From NCBI GenBank assembly GCA_028279755.1, contig JANQNB010000011.1:130501-194500 (forward strand): DNA of 64,000 bases, written 5' to 3'. A program made the position numbers and the translations under genes. Each line of letters starts with the position of its first letter. Position 1 is the first letter of the stretch. The notes below the pieces were generated by a model. That model was not told the origin of the DNA and ran no database searches. It saw nothing but the letters and a program-made list of their open reading frames with translations. This DNA comes from Candidatus Nanoarchaeia archaeon. Its GTDB lineage: Archaea > Nanobdellota > Nanobdellia > Woesearchaeales > UBA525. Shown here piece by piece: positions 37,006 to 46,006 of the stretch.

Positions 37006-37726
37006 AATGCTCGAGAAGTTCTGGCGAATTATTTGTCATGCTCGCGGCAACACCGATCTTAATCAGGCGATTGTTGCCTTTCACGGTGTCTTCGTTCACC
37101 ACAATGACTTCAGGCACAAATTTCTTGAGCCGTCTCACAATGCTGGCAGTCACCGGCAAGCCGACATGGCGAAGGTTGACCCGGTCGAGCGGCACGGTCT
37201 GGTTCCGGATAAAGGCAGGCAGCAGTATCGCAGGCCGTATCGGGAAGCCGTTGGTCTTCTTGGTATAGACTTTCGGCACGATCGTATAGGCCAGTTTCCA
37301 CGCATGCGCCTGCTTGTGCACTTTCTCGAGGCATCTCGCCGTCCAGGAGACGATGACAACCCGGTCTTGCAGCTTGTATTTGCGGATCATCGCCACAAGT
37401 TGATCTTCTTCGCCGTATTTCTTGATGTCGATGTTGAGCAGCTTGCCCTTGCCTTTCCGCTTGAAGGTCTTGAGCAGGGTTGCGCAGCTCATCAGGCCGC
37501 TCTGCTCAGCCTGCTTGAGGGTCGTGGTGCTAATACGCACCCGCTTGCCGCTCATGGTGTGATAGCTCCAGTCATGCCAGACCACGAGCTCTCGGTCTTT
37601 CGTGATCTGGAGATCCACTTCGATCTCGTCGACATCGCTCGCCAGCGCTTTCTTCAAGGCCGCTAGCGTATTCTCTTCTTCGCCGAAGCCGCGGCAGCGA
37701 TGCGCGATGATCTTGAAGTCTACCAC
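36995..37726 (-). CDS. Glycerophosphodiester phosphodiesterase
   Basis: A 243-residue TIM-barrel GDPD-family protein: IIAHRCRGF (catalytic His and Arg; the canonical HRG is interrupted by a Cys), EENTLAAL, EIEVDLQITKD, VWHDWS (second His). It would release glycerol-3-phosphate or glycerol-1-phosphate from glycerophosphodiesters. No signal peptide, so cytoplasmic. It overlaps the alkyltransferase gene upstream by 7 nt, forming an operon with the three genes behind it. Confidence 0.88.
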   Translation of the reverse strand: MVDFKIIAHRCRGFGEEENTLAALKKALASDVDEIEVDLQITKDRELVVWHDWSYHTMSGKRVRISTTTLKQAEQSGLMSCATLLKTFKRKGKGKLLNIDIKKYGEEDQLVAMIRKYKLQDRVVIVSWTARCLEKVHKQAHAWKLAYTIVPKVYTKKTNGFPIRPAILLPAFIRNQTVPLDRVNLRHVGLPVTASIVRRLKKFVPEVIVVNEDTVKGNNRLIKIGVAASMTNNSPELLEHFKA

Positions 37727-38040
37727 CGATATCGCACCTTCTCAAAGTTCAGAACGACTCCTCGCTTCACGTGTACTCCCTCTTTGTTGAGGAGGGCTAT
37801 CTTGTCCTTTATCTTTTTTCCTCTTACAGCGCCGCCAAAGCCGCCGATCGTGCCGTCGCTCTTCACAACGCGATGGCACGGAATCTTGGGCGCATACGGA
37901 TTGCAACGCATGGTTTGCCCGATTGCGCGTGCTGAGCTCTTCATGGCGCGTGCGAGGTCTCCATACGTTGTGATCTTGCCTTTCGGCACCTTCTTCAATT
38001 TTGCATAGACACGCTCTTGGAACCGCGTTGTGTCAGGCAT
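37720..38040 (-). CDS. ogt: O6-alkylguanine-DNA alkyltransferase, C-terminal-domain-only form
   Basis: A 106-residue protein consisting of the DNA-binding HTH/active-site domain alone: VPKGKITTYGDLA, RAIGQTMRCNPYAP and IPCHRVV with reactive Cys55. The Cys is intact, so it should accept alkyl groups, unlike ATL proteins, which carry Trp here. The usual N-terminal domain is missing, as in other compact archaeal versions. It overlaps genes on both sides within an operon. Confidence 0.9.
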   Translation of the reverse strand: MPDTTRFQERVYAKLKKVPKGKITTYGDLARAMKSSARAIGQTMRCNPYAPKIPCHRVVKSDGTIGGFGGAVRGKKIKDKIALLNKEGVHVKRGVVLNFEKVRYRW

Positions 38041-38650
38041 GCTGCACCACCTCTTGCATTAGTTGAAAGATTGAAATATTCTCTTTTTTCTTATTATTTT
38101 TTATATTATGCTTATATTTTTTAGCTAATGCTAATAATTTTGAGCTTTCAATCTGCATACCCTTCTCAGCGAGCTTCGCAGTCAAGTTGCTGCCAGTGAG
38201 AAACTGGCAGAACTGCGTCACGTTCTTCGGGTTCGGTGTCTCGGCACAGCGCTCGAAATCTATCAGGACCGGCTCGCCATTCTCCTTGACAATGATGTGC
38301 TTCCACGGCCGCGTCATCTCGAGCTTGTTGATGCCGAGTTCATCCATGACATGGCACTGCTCCAGGATCGTGAGCAGGACATGGCGCGCAGCCTCTTTCT
38401 CCGCGTCAAGCAACCACTTCCGGAATTCCAGGCCTTCGACATATTCCCGTACTAATTCTCCCTTTCCCTTATCGTATGAAATGAATGCTGGACCAATTCC
38501 CTTTGTATTGAGTAATGTGTTGTACTTGGCTTCGTTGGCAATCGTGTCGACATCGCTTTTCGGATTTTTTACTTTGACCAAGACCTTCTTGCCACGCTCC
38601 TCCCTGAGAAAGACCTCGCCACGCTTCCCTTTCGCCAGGAATTCATCCAT
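38033..38650 (-). CDS. Archaeal protein-kinase-like protein (COG2112 type)
   Basis: A 205-residue kinase-fold protein: glycine-loop-like LAKGKRGEVF, ATP-binding Lys in VLVKVKNP, and LIDFER in place of DFG. The catalytic loop MTRPWKHIIV lacks the usual HRD Asp, as is usual for this archaeal family related to Bud32/RIO kinases. Activity is uncertain. ATG 38650 with GGAGGC nearby and an 8-nt overlap with the upstream gene is preferred to the track start. Confidence 0.75.
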   Translation of the reverse strand: MDEFLAKGKRGEVFLREERGKKVLVKVKNPKSDVDTIANEAKYNTLLNTKGIGPAFISYDKGKGELVREYVEGLEFRKWLLDAEKEAARHVLLTILEQCHVMDELGINKLEMTRPWKHIIVKENGEPVLIDFERCAETPNPKNVTQFCQFLTGSNLTAKLAEKGMQIESSKLLALAKKYKHNIKNNKKKENISIFQLMQEVVQHA

Positions 38651-39191
38651 CGCCAAGCCTCCAGAGCTTGTAGACATACAATCGTTCAAAGAAGTGCGCT
38701 TCCATCAATAACTGCTCAAAATGATAGCCGAGCTTCTTCGCTTCCTGATCAATCCGCTCCTTATTCGTCAGGCTGCTGAAGAGCAAGAGGATGATTCCTT
38801 GTGGCTTCAGATGTTTTTTTGCTTGCTCCAAGAACTGCAGCGTGAGCTCGTAGCCCTCAGCACCACCATACAAAGCTTGATGCTCATCTTTCTCTTCTTT
38901 CGGCAGGTAGGGTGGGTTGAAAATAATCGTGTCGAAGGACTCGTTCTTGAGGTTCGAGAACAGATTGCTTCTCAGGACCTTGATTTTCTTGTTCTTGACT
39001 TTGTTCCTGACATGTTCTAGCGATTCGTCATCGATGTCGACAGCAAGGACGTTCGTCACTTCCTTTTTCGTCGCTGCAGCCAGCGCGAGAAAGCCACTCC
39101 CTGAACCCATATCCAATACCTCGCCAAAGGCGTATTGCTCCACAGCCTGCTTCAGCAATTCGCTGTCTTCTCCTGGTTCGTAGACTGCCAT
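38643..39191 (-). CDS. HemK/PrmC-like class I methyltransferase
   Basis: A 182-residue AdoMet methyltransferase: YEPGEDSELL, motif I VLDMGSGSGFLALAA, acidic AVDIDDE, and NPPYLP, which acts on planar nitrogen such as Gln or Ade. EPGEDS plus NPPY matches the archaeal release-factor glutamine methyltransferase (Mtq2-like). ATG 39191 lies 26 nt from a TATA box (TATTTATAT), so it is leaderless and heads a four-gene operon (MTase, kinase-like, ogt, GDPD). Confidence 0.85.
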   Translation of the reverse strand: MAVYEPGEDSELLKQAVEQYAFGEVLDMGSGSGFLALAAATKKEVTNVLAVDIDDESLEHVRNKVKNKKIKVLRSNLFSNLKNESFDTIIFNPPYLPKEEKDEHQALYGGAEGYELTLQFLEQAKKHLKPQGIILLLFSSLTNKERIDQEAKKLGYHFEQLLMEAHFFERLYVYKLWRLGDG

Positions 39192-39304
39192 GCAGGGCCG
39201 AAAATGGCGCGATATAAATAGTTTCGGTAGTTCGCCGGGTTTTCTGCAACGTTTCTGGAAAAACAGGCGCAAGGACCTTTAACCAGCACACCATCAACAA
39301 GACA

Positions 39305-39817
39305 ATGACTGACATGACCCTGGCAGAATGGCAGGCACAGCGACACGAGCTCCAAGCGCAACGGCCGTTCGCCCAACGATTCATCGATGCTACCAAGCGA
39401 ACGATCTACACCGGCGCACTCATCGCAAGCCTCGGCCTTGCTGCAGTCGCAGGCACGTACACGATCAGCTTGTATCGCGGCTTCCAGCACGTAACTGACG
39501 AGATCAGGGAAGTTATGGAGAGCGAGGGCTTCCAATCAGCAGTCGACCTGTCAGTCAGCTCGCATCGCGTCTACAACCACCTGCACCGCGACGGCTTGTT
39601 CAAGAAGATGAACCATGGCTATCTCGGACTCAAAGGGCTTGCCAACGACGAGTTCGCAGCTGACTGGAACGCATGCATGAGCGATTGGGAACGGTTCGAA
39701 GCGAACAGGAGGATACTCGCGTACGAAGCGCAGAACCTCCAAAGCGAGGTAGAAACATTCCTCACTGCTTCCCAAAGACCTGATCGACTGCTGCGATATA
39801 CTCTTTCGCGCGATTGA
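39305..39817 (+). CDS. Membrane-anchored helical protein, unknown
   Basis: A 170-residue protein with one transmembrane helix (about residues 34-56) and a helical C-terminal domain. No recognised family. ATG 39305 is about 26 nt from CCTTTAACC, a weak TATA box, so probably leaderless. Its 3' end overlaps the convergent HTH gene by 56 nt. Confidence 0.55.
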   Translation: MTDMTLAEWQAQRHELQAQRPFAQRFIDATKRTIYTGALIASLGLAAVAGTYTISLYRGFQHVTDEIREVMESEGFQSAVDLSVSSHRVYNHLHRDGLFKKMNHGYLGLKGLANDEFAADWNACMSDWERFEANRRILAYEAQNLQSEVETFLTASQRPDRLLRYTLSRD

Positions 39818-40226
39818 TGATGCTGTCGAGATAGTACTTCTCGATGTTCTCCTCGAAAATCGTTTTGAGCCGGGCATTCTCGCGGATGCGGTAATTGTTC
39901 TTCACCTTCTCCACAAGAAAGATATCCCGCAAACGCAGCAATTGCCGGCGGATGTTGCTCGGTGCGATGCCGAGGAGCTCGAGCTTCTGCTCCTTGCGCT
40001 TCGCGACAACCCGTTTCTCGACCTCTGTCGAGGTGAGCTCTTTCTCTGCCTCCAACATGACATGCAGCACATCAACAATGACATCCCGAGAATCCCCTGG
40101 TTGCAGCAGGCCGAGGCTCAGGCAGAGCTTCCGCACCAGATCTCGCTTGGAGATACCCTCGGCAGGACGCTCATACTTGCGCAATGTCAATTCGGCTAGC
40201 GGCGTGTCAATACTGATCTTGGCCAC
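39762..40226 (-). CDS. Putative archaeal winged-helix regulator
   Basis: A 154-residue basic/helical protein. The middle part (LTSTEVEKRVVAKRKEQKLELLGIAPSNIRRQLLRLRDIFLVEKVKNNYRI) reads as a winged HTH, and the C-terminus as a long helix. I infer a DNA-binding regulator. GTG 40226, behind GGGGGAG and 30-40 nt from a TATA box (GTATATAAACC), is preferred; GTG 40232 directly abuts the Shine-Dalgarno. Confidence 0.6.
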   Translation of the reverse strand: MAKISIDTPLAELTLRKYERPAEGISKRDLVRKLCLSLGLLQPGDSRDVIVDVLHVMLEAEKELTSTEVEKRVVAKRKEQKLELLGIAPSNIRRQLLRLRDIFLVEKVKNNYRIRENARLKTIFEENIEKYYLDSIINRAKEYIAAVDQVFGKQ

Positions 40227-40378
40227 AATCACTCCCCCATCACAGTTGGAAGCAAAATGGTTTATATACTTTTCGGAAACGACTAGAAGTTTTGAATAAA
40301 ATCAGGAAGAAGTGAGCAAAACAAGCGTTCTTTGTGACAACCGGAACACATATTAAGCGCGTTTTCGCACACGAAACC

Positions 40379-41407
40379 ATGCAATGGGATCTGTACCTCA
40401 CCCGGCCATCGACACTGCTCGGCACGAGCATCTGGTACGCCTGGTACAGCAGCGAGTTCTTTGACACGGCCTTCGGCATGCACATCACAGACGCGCTCTT
40501 CATCGAACAAGAACAAGGAGGCGTCCGATACTATTGGTCACAAGACGAAACAAACGCATTTCTCAACGCAGTGTCGAAAGGGCCTGAAAAGATCAAGGAA
40601 TGGAAAGCCTTGCTCGCACGCGGCCAGGAACTCAACACGAAAGCGCAACACTGTATCGAACAAGGACCCGGAGCATTCCCGAACTATCGAGACGCTGTCG
40701 ACTTTCTCAACGACCTCGCGTTCCACGCGACGGTCTTCCCGCACCTGACTGTCAACATCACCGGCGAACTGCTTAAGGACAAGGAATATGCCAGTACAGT
40801 TGCAGAACTCAAGAAAGTCTCGTTCTATCCTCCCTTCCTCGAGAAGGTCGTCGTCCCGCTTGTCGAGCACTACCTTGTCGAGCACAACATCGACCCTGCG
40901 GGCGCAACACTGCTCACACTGAACGAGCTCGACACCAAGGCCTTCGACCGTGTCGAGGGACGCCTCACGCGACACGAAAGCGGCGAGCGCTTCATGTACG
41001 AAGTGCATCCTGGCAAGGAGCTCGTCACATTCACGGCAGATATCCAGAAAGTCATCGAAAGCATCGAGGGAAAGCCCGAAGCAGCGACTTGCCTGACCGG
41101 CACTGTCGCGTGCAAGGGCAAAGTCAGGGGCCGGGTGCGCATCGCGCAGACCAACGACCCGGCAGCCGTCACCTTCGCACCCGGCGACGTCCTGGTCGCG
41201 CCGAGCACCTCGCCGACCTTGATGCCGCTCATGAGCATCTGCAGCGCGATCATCACCGACGAAGGCGGGGCGATGTGCCATGCCGCGATCGTCAGCCGCG
41301 AACTCAAGAAGCCGTGCATCATCGGCACGAAGAACGCGACCAAGCTCCTCAGCGACGGCGACCTCGTCGAGGTCGATGCAGAGAAAGGAGAAGTTCGGCT
41401 GGTCTAG
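40379..41407 (+). CDS. Stand-alone PEP-utilising phosphohistidine swivelling-domain protein
   Basis: A 342-residue protein. The last ~100 residues are the mobile phosphohistidine domain of PEP synthase/PPDK enzymes: LVAPSTSPTLMP, DEGGAMCHAAIVSRE (His301 is the phosphorylation site) and CIIGTKNAT. The N-terminal 240 residues show neither the ATP-grasp motifs nor a PEP-binding barrel, so it cannot be a complete PEP synthase. It may carry phosphate for a separate partner. ATG 40379 lies 27 nt from ATATTAAGC; the GTG 40334 start of the track precedes this box. Confidence 0.75.
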   Translation: MQWDLYLTRPSTLLGTSIWYAWYSSEFFDTAFGMHITDALFIEQEQGGVRYYWSQDETNAFLNAVSKGPEKIKEWKALLARGQELNTKAQHCIEQGPGAFPNYRDAVDFLNDLAFHATVFPHLTVNITGELLKDKEYASTVAELKKVSFYPPFLEKVVVPLVEHYLVEHNIDPAGATLLTLNELDTKAFDRVEGRLTRHESGERFMYEVHPGKELVTFTADIQKVIESIEGKPEAATCLTGTVACKGKVRGRVRIAQTNDPAAVTFAPGDVLVAPSTSPTLMPLMSICSAIITDEGGAMCHAAIVSRELKKPCIIGTKNATKLLSDGDLVEVDAEKGEVRLV

Positions 41408-44400
41408 ACTTTCTGCACGCCGATCTTCGCGTGCTTGCCCTTGATCTTCAATTGCGCGGTATGGCTGCCGTCGCACGTGCCAGTCGCCAAGCTTTTCGCG
41501 CCAGTGCGCTTGACAATCTCCTTCTCAAAGGCAGTGATGCTGCTCACAAGCTCAGGAGCGTCGATCGTGAGCGCGATCACGTCATTCTTCTGCAGGCCAG
41601 CCTCTTTCCGCAATTGCTGCGTTCTCCGGATGAGTTCGCGGGCAAAGCCTTCTGCCTCCAATGCTGGTGTCATGGTCGTGTTCAGGAACACTGCGCCTTT
41701 CGGGAAGCTGCCCATGCTCCAGCCGTTCGGCACGTTCCTGCTCGTGACAAAATGATCCGGCTTGAACTCGTAGCCATTGGCAGTGATCCGTCCTTCGCCC
41801 GCGCTCTGCGTGAGCAAGCCCGCGAGTTTTGACTGGTTCTCCTTGATGAAGTCTGCGACGTTCCCGGTCTGTTGTCCGAATTCCTTGCCGAGTGTCTTGT
41901 AGTTCGGCTCCACCTGCAGTTCTGCCTCTGCGAAGCGTTCCATGCGCACTGCTTTCACATTGACCTGCTGCTTGAACAGGGCTTCGAGATGCTTGAACGC
42001 GGTCAGTGTCTGCTTATCGCTTGTCTCGATCACGAGCTCTGCCGCAGGCCAGCGCACCCCGAGCTGCACACTATCCCGCGCGGCAAGCGCTGCGCCGATC
42101 ACAGCGAAGAGCGCCTGGAAATCCTGCTCGAGCTGGGTGTCGATCAGCGTAGCTTCATAGCTTGGCCAGGCGCAGAGGTGCACGCTCTCCTCCTCGAGCG
42201 GGAAGCTCTCCTTCAGGAGCTGGTACACTTGCTCTGCGAACATGGGCGCGATGATGCCGAAGAGCTTCATCGCTTCCAGGTAGGTGGTGAACACAGCATA
42301 GAGCACTGCTTGCTTCTCCTTTTCAGTGCCCAGGCTCATCTTGTCACGGACAAGCTGGATGTAATTCCTGCTCAGGTCAAGCAGCAAGGATTCGATCAGG
42401 TGCGGCACTTCGTTGAGCCGATACTCGTCCATGGCCTCGGTAACGGCCTTGATGGTCGAGTGCAGCCTGCTGAGCAGGTATCGTTCCTCGATGCCCAGAT
42501 CCTTGCTCGCCACGTTCGTGAGTTGGACGCCCTGCACTTCTGTCATCTCGACGAGGAGCTTGTGCAGGTTCCAGTAGACGAAGAGGTTGCGGTGCTTGAG
42601 ATCGACGTCGTCGAAATTATAGTTCATGTCAAGACCAGGGTTCGCGGCGCCGATCATATAATAGCGCAGGGTGTTCGCCCCGTACTTGTCCACTACCTCA
42701 TCCGGGAGGATGTAATTGCCCAGGCTTTTGGACATCTTGCGTCCTTGCGCGTCGTTGATAAAGCCGTGCATGTACACGCTCTTGAAGCTCGGCTTGCCAA
42801 GCGCGAGGTTGCTCGCGATGTGCAAGAGGTTGAACCAGCCGCGGATCTGGTCCTTGCCTTCGAGGATGAAGTCTGCAGGGAACAACTTCTTGAACGTATC
42901 AGTCTTATGCGGATAGTCGAGACAATTCCAGCTCGTGGTGCCGGCGTCGACCCAGACGTCGAGGATGTCAGGGATGCGGTGCATGCTGCCTTTGCAGTTC
43001 GCGCATTTCCAGGTGACCTCGTCGATCCAGGGCTTGTGCAGATCCTTCGGCATGCCGTTCTTGCCGACATGCTCCTCGAGCTCTGCACGCGAGCCGATCA
43101 CGACATAGTGCTCGCAGCTGTCGCACCGCCAGACAGGAAGCGGCGTGCCCCAGTAGCGCTGCTTTGTCACGCTATTGTCGCGCAGGTTCTTGAGCCAGGA
43201 GTCGAACGCGTTGTACGCTGCCTGCGGCACCCAGTCGATCTTGTCGTTCTGCGCGACGAGCTTCTCCTTCAGGTCCTCGACCTTGAAGAACCATTGCCGC
43301 GTCGCTCTGAAGATGACAGGGCTGTGGCATCGCCAGCAGTGCGCGTAATCGTGCGTGACCTCGACAGTCTTGATCAGCACGCCTTCCTCGTCGAGCGCGT
43401 CGATGTAGAACTGCTTATCCTCGTGCGCTTTCTTTCCGGAGAATTTTCCCATGTTCTCAGGGAAGACGCCGTATTCGCTCAGCGGGTTGTAGGGAGGCAT
43501 GCCGTTCGCATGACCCACCTCATAATCTTCAGGACCGCCGCCAGGCGCGCAATGCACCAGGCCAGAGCCGGCGCTGGTATCGACATACTCCTCGCTCAGG
43601 ATGACTGTGTGGATGTTCGGATGTTCCAGCCGCATCTCTTCGTAATCAGGGATCTCCTTGTTGAACGGGTGCTGGTAGCGCATCCCTTTCAGTTTTTCGC
43701 CCTTGAATTCTTCCTCTACCTCATAGGTCGCGTCTGCCACTGTCTGCACGACCGGGCCTGCGAGCGCAGCGCTGAGGATCCAGCGTTCTTTCTTGCCGTC
43801 TTGCAGGGTCACCAGGCATTTCTGATATGGCAGTTCTGGATTGACCATGATCGCCAGGTTGATCGGCATGGTCCACGGCGTCGTTGTCCATATGATCAGG
43901 TAAGTGTTGTCCTCGCCTTCGACCGGGAACTTGACAAAGATGCTGGATTCTGTGACTTCCTGGTATTCGCACTCGTGCTTGGCGAGCGCGCTCCCGCAAT
44001 CAGGACACCAGGTCATGGTCTTCAGGCCTTCATAGAGCCGGTTCTCCTCATGGGCTCGTTTGACCAGCCACCATTCGCCGTCGATGAACTCGTCCTTGAT
44101 CGACTGGTACGCGTTCTCAAAATCCATCCACACGCCGAGGCGGAGGAAGTCCTCGTTCATCACGTGCATGTTCTCGACGCAGAGCTTCTTGCACGCCTCG
44201 ATGAATTTCGCGAGCCCGTAAGCCTCGATGTCCTCTTTCGTCGCGAGCTTGAGCTGCTTCTGCGCTGCGTGCTCGGTCGGCAGACCGTGCATGTCATAGC
44301 CAGCGCGGTCCCACACCTTGAAGCCGCGCATGCGCTTGTAGCGCAGCACCTGATCCTTCAAGGCCTTGTTCCAGGCAGTGCCGAGATGAACCTTGCCAGA

Positions 44401-44526
44401 CGTGTATGGCGGGCCGTCAAGGAAGTAATAGTCCTTCGTGCCGCGGGCTCTCGCCTTCTCGTAGATCTTGTGCTGTTTCCAGAACTCGAGCATCGCCTGC
44501 TCGCTGGTCTTGAAGTCGTAGGTCAT
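41404..44526 (-). CDS. ileS: Isoleucyl-tRNA synthetase
   Basis: A 1040-residue class Ia synthetase. HLGT (HIGH equivalent, ~residue 47) follows FLDGPPYTSG; KMSKSLGNYI is near 596; the CP1 editing domain (TWCPDCGSALAKHECEY, WTTTPWTMP) and a second zinc motif (CDSCEH ... CANCKG) are present. The C-terminus has the archaeal/eukaryotic anticodon-binding extension. ATG 44526 lies 27 nt from a TATA box (CATAAAAAC), so the track's six extra residues are dropped. The 946-residue ORF opposite is a shadow. Confidence 0.97.
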   Translation of the reverse strand: MTYDFKTSEQAMLEFWKQHKIYEKARARGTKDYYFLDGPPYTSGKVHLGTAWNKALKDQVLRYKRMRGFKVWDRAGYDMHGLPTEHAAQKQLKLATKEDIEAYGLAKFIEACKKLCVENMHVMNEDFLRLGVWMDFENAYQSIKDEFIDGEWWLVKRAHEENRLYEGLKTMTWCPDCGSALAKHECEYQEVTESSIFVKFPVEGEDNTYLIIWTTTPWTMPINLAIMVNPELPYQKCLVTLQDGKKERWILSAALAGPVVQTVADATYEVEEEFKGEKLKGMRYQHPFNKEIPDYEEMRLEHPNIHTVILSEEYVDTSAGSGLVHCAPGGGPEDYEVGHANGMPPYNPLSEYGVFPENMGKFSGKKAHEDKQFYIDALDEEGVLIKTVEVTHDYAHCWRCHSPVIFRATRQWFFKVEDLKEKLVAQNDKIDWVPQAAYNAFDSWLKNLRDNSVTKQRYWGTPLPVWRCDSCEHYVVIGSRAELEEHVGKNGMPKDLHKPWIDEVTWKCANCKGSMHRIPDILDVWVDAGTTSWNCLDYPHKTDTFKKLFPADFILEGKDQIRGWFNLLHIASNLALGKPSFKSVYMHGFINDAQGRKMSKSLGNYILPDEVVDKYGANTLRYYMIGAANPGLDMNYNFDDVDLKHRNLFVYWNLHKLLVEMTEVQGVQLTNVASKDLGIEERYLLSRLHSTIKAVTEAMDEYRLNEVPHLIESLLLDLSRNYIQLVRDKMSLGTEKEKQAVLYAVFTTYLEAMKLFGIIAPMFAEQVYQLLKESFPLEEESVHLCAWPSYEATLIDTQLEQDFQALFAVIGAALAARDSVQLGVRWPAAELVIETSDKQTLTAFKHLEALFKQQVNVKAVRMERFAEAELQVEPNYKTLGKEFGQQTGNVADFIKENQSKLAGLLTQSAGEGRITANGYEFKPDHFVTSRNVPNGWSMGSFPKGAVFLNTTMTPALEAEGFARELIRRTQQLRKEAGLQKNDVIALTIDAPELVSSITAFEKEIVKRTGAKSLATGTCDGSHTAQLKIKGKHAKIGVQKV

Positions 44527-44731
44527 GGTCGATCGTGTCCTCACGCGGTTTTTATGGGTTTTCCTTCTGGGTCAGTTCGCCGCCAGTCTAGAAGGACGAC
44601 TGGCTCAAATGATAATAGCATGCTGGCGTGCTCGCTGCGATGTCCTCTCTGTGCTCAGCATTGCCATACGCCTGAGTTCAGCGCCACATTTATAAATCTA
44701 TTGGCCTGGTAGCGTGCAGGAGAGGAAGAAA

Positions 44732-45292
44732 ATGCGGGTTCCGAAAGGCTGTCCATTGTGTGAAGGCGACGTGCTCGGCACCATGGCCACGGGCTTCTAC
44801 TGCAAGCATTGCAACCTAATGTTCCGCAAGCGGCACGTGCGTTTCAAGCATTACAAGCGCGAAGCGCAGCTCACGATCAAGAAGCACTTCACTGGCTACG
44901 AAAAGGTTGAGGAGGAACACGCTTCCCTGGAGGTCGACAGGATGGAGCTCCCCATGCTTTCTGCAGACGTCGATGCCGAATTCCTCGACACAGTGTCTGA
45001 GAAGATCAAGGACAGTGTCGCAACCTTGAAAGAGGCGAGCCCGCATATCGAGGCGATCGTCGATAAGATGGACGACGGCTATATCGAGCTCGAGGTCAAG
45101 AAGAAAGGCAAGGCCAAACGTAAGGCAAAAAAGAAAACCACCCCAAAACCCAAGAAAACCGCAAAGAAAGCCATACAAAAGAAGAAGCCGGTCAAGAAGC
45201 GTCCAAAGAAGACCGTGAAGAAACGAGCAAGCACGAAACGCAGCGCTCCTGCAGCGAGCACGCCAGGCAAGAGCTTAGAACATCTTCTATAA
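44732..45292 (+). CDS. Zinc-ribbon protein with Lys-rich tail
   Basis: A 186-residue protein. An N-terminal zinc ribbon (CPLC ... CKHC) is followed by a helical acidic middle and a Lys/Pro/Ala-rich C-terminus (KKTAKKAIQKKKPVKKRPKK) like histone H1 or ribosomal-protein tails. I infer a nucleic-acid-binding protein. ATG 44732 has GGAGAGGAAG before it; the TATA box (CATTTATAAAT) is about 39 nt upstream. Confidence 0.7.
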   Translation: MRVPKGCPLCEGDVLGTMATGFYCKHCNLMFRKRHVRFKHYKREAQLTIKKHFTGYEKVEEEHASLEVDRMELPMLSADVDAEFLDTVSEKIKDSVATLKEASPHIEAIVDKMDDGYIELEVKKKGKAKRKAKKKTTPKPKKTAKKAIQKKKPVKKRPKKTVKKRASTKRSAPAASTPGKSLEHLL

Positions 45293-45335
45293 TCATCAGC
45301 AAGCTTTATAAAGGGCCTGTTGTTCTCGCGGGGCT

Positions 45336-45590
45336 ATGAAAGGCATCATCACAAACTACCGCCGCTCAGTGCACCGCACCAAGGGCAACCACGTCATAGT
45401 GCAGCCAGAGGGCTGTACCAGCCGCGAAGCCGCTGCAAAGCTCGTGGGCAAGAAAGCAGCCTGGAACACGGGCAAGCGCGCACTCAACGGCGAAGTGGCA
45501 GCAGCGCACGGCAAGAAGGGCGCGATCAGGGTCCGCTTCGAAACAGGGATGCCAGGCCAGTGCCTCGGCCAGGAAGTCCAGATTTCTTAG
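45336..45590 (+). CDS. rpl35ae: Ribosomal protein L35Ae
   Basis: An 84-residue protein of the archaeal/eukaryotic large-subunit L35Ae (eL33) family. Recognisable core: KGNHVIVQPEGC, AAAKLVGKKAAWNT, GEVAAAHGKKGAIRVRFETGMPGQ. It is leaderless, with a TATA box (GCTTTATAAAG) about 30 nt upstream. Its stop overlaps the convergent membrane-protein gene by 4 nt. Confidence 0.95.
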   Translation: MKGIITNYRRSVHRTKGNHVIVQPEGCTSREAAAKLVGKKAAWNTGKRALNGEVAAAHGKKGAIRVRFETGMPGQCLGQEVQIS

Positions 45591-45961
45591 TCCATAATAA
45601 AGCATCCCAGCATGAGGAACAATCCTTCCAGCATGAAGAGGATGTAGTAGACGATCGGGCTCAGGAAGGGCACGCTGAAGCTGATCACGTTCATCGAGCT
45701 CAGGATGACCACCAGGCCGAGACCGAAGACGACCAAACCCACGAGCAAGGTCGTGATGCCGATCCCGCTGTGGAACGTGAACTCGAAGAAGCTGTCAACG
45801 ATAATGTACAAGCCGCCAAAAGCCAGGATGTACACGAGGACATTGCCAAGCACGCTGTTCACAGGGCCGAGCCAGGCTTCCTTGCCGATCAGGGGAAACA
45901 GGCCGAGCAGGAAGATGATCACGCCGGCGAAAAAGCTCAACCAATGACGAACGCTATGCAT
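45587..45961 (-). CDS. Four-helix membrane protein, unknown
   Basis: A 124-residue protein with four transmembrane helices and no recognised motif. ATG 45961 follows GAGGTGAATCC, a good Shine-Dalgarno, with a TATA box (TTTATAAAC) about 38 nt upstream, so it has its own short-leader promoter and is not simply the end of the giant operon upstream. Confidence 0.65.
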   Translation of the reverse strand: MHSVRHWLSFFAGVIIFLLGLFPLIGKEAWLGPVNSVLGNVLVYILAFGGLYIIVDSFFEFTFHSGIGITTLLVGLVVFGLGLVVILSSMNVISFSVPFLSPIVYYILFMLEGLFLMLGCFIMD

Positions 45962-46006
45962 GGATTCACCTCAATTTCTCATATACAGGAAAGGGGTTTA
46001 TAAAAA

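Noticed and set aside
44600-44680. C/D box sRNA-like sequence (ATGATAA ... CTGA)
   Set aside because: Internal C'/D' boxes and a terminal stem are not convincing.
41872-44712. 946-residue plus-strand ORF opposite ileS
   Set aside because: It is antisense to a clear IleRS gene, its composition follows the complementary codons, and it has no promoter or family motif.
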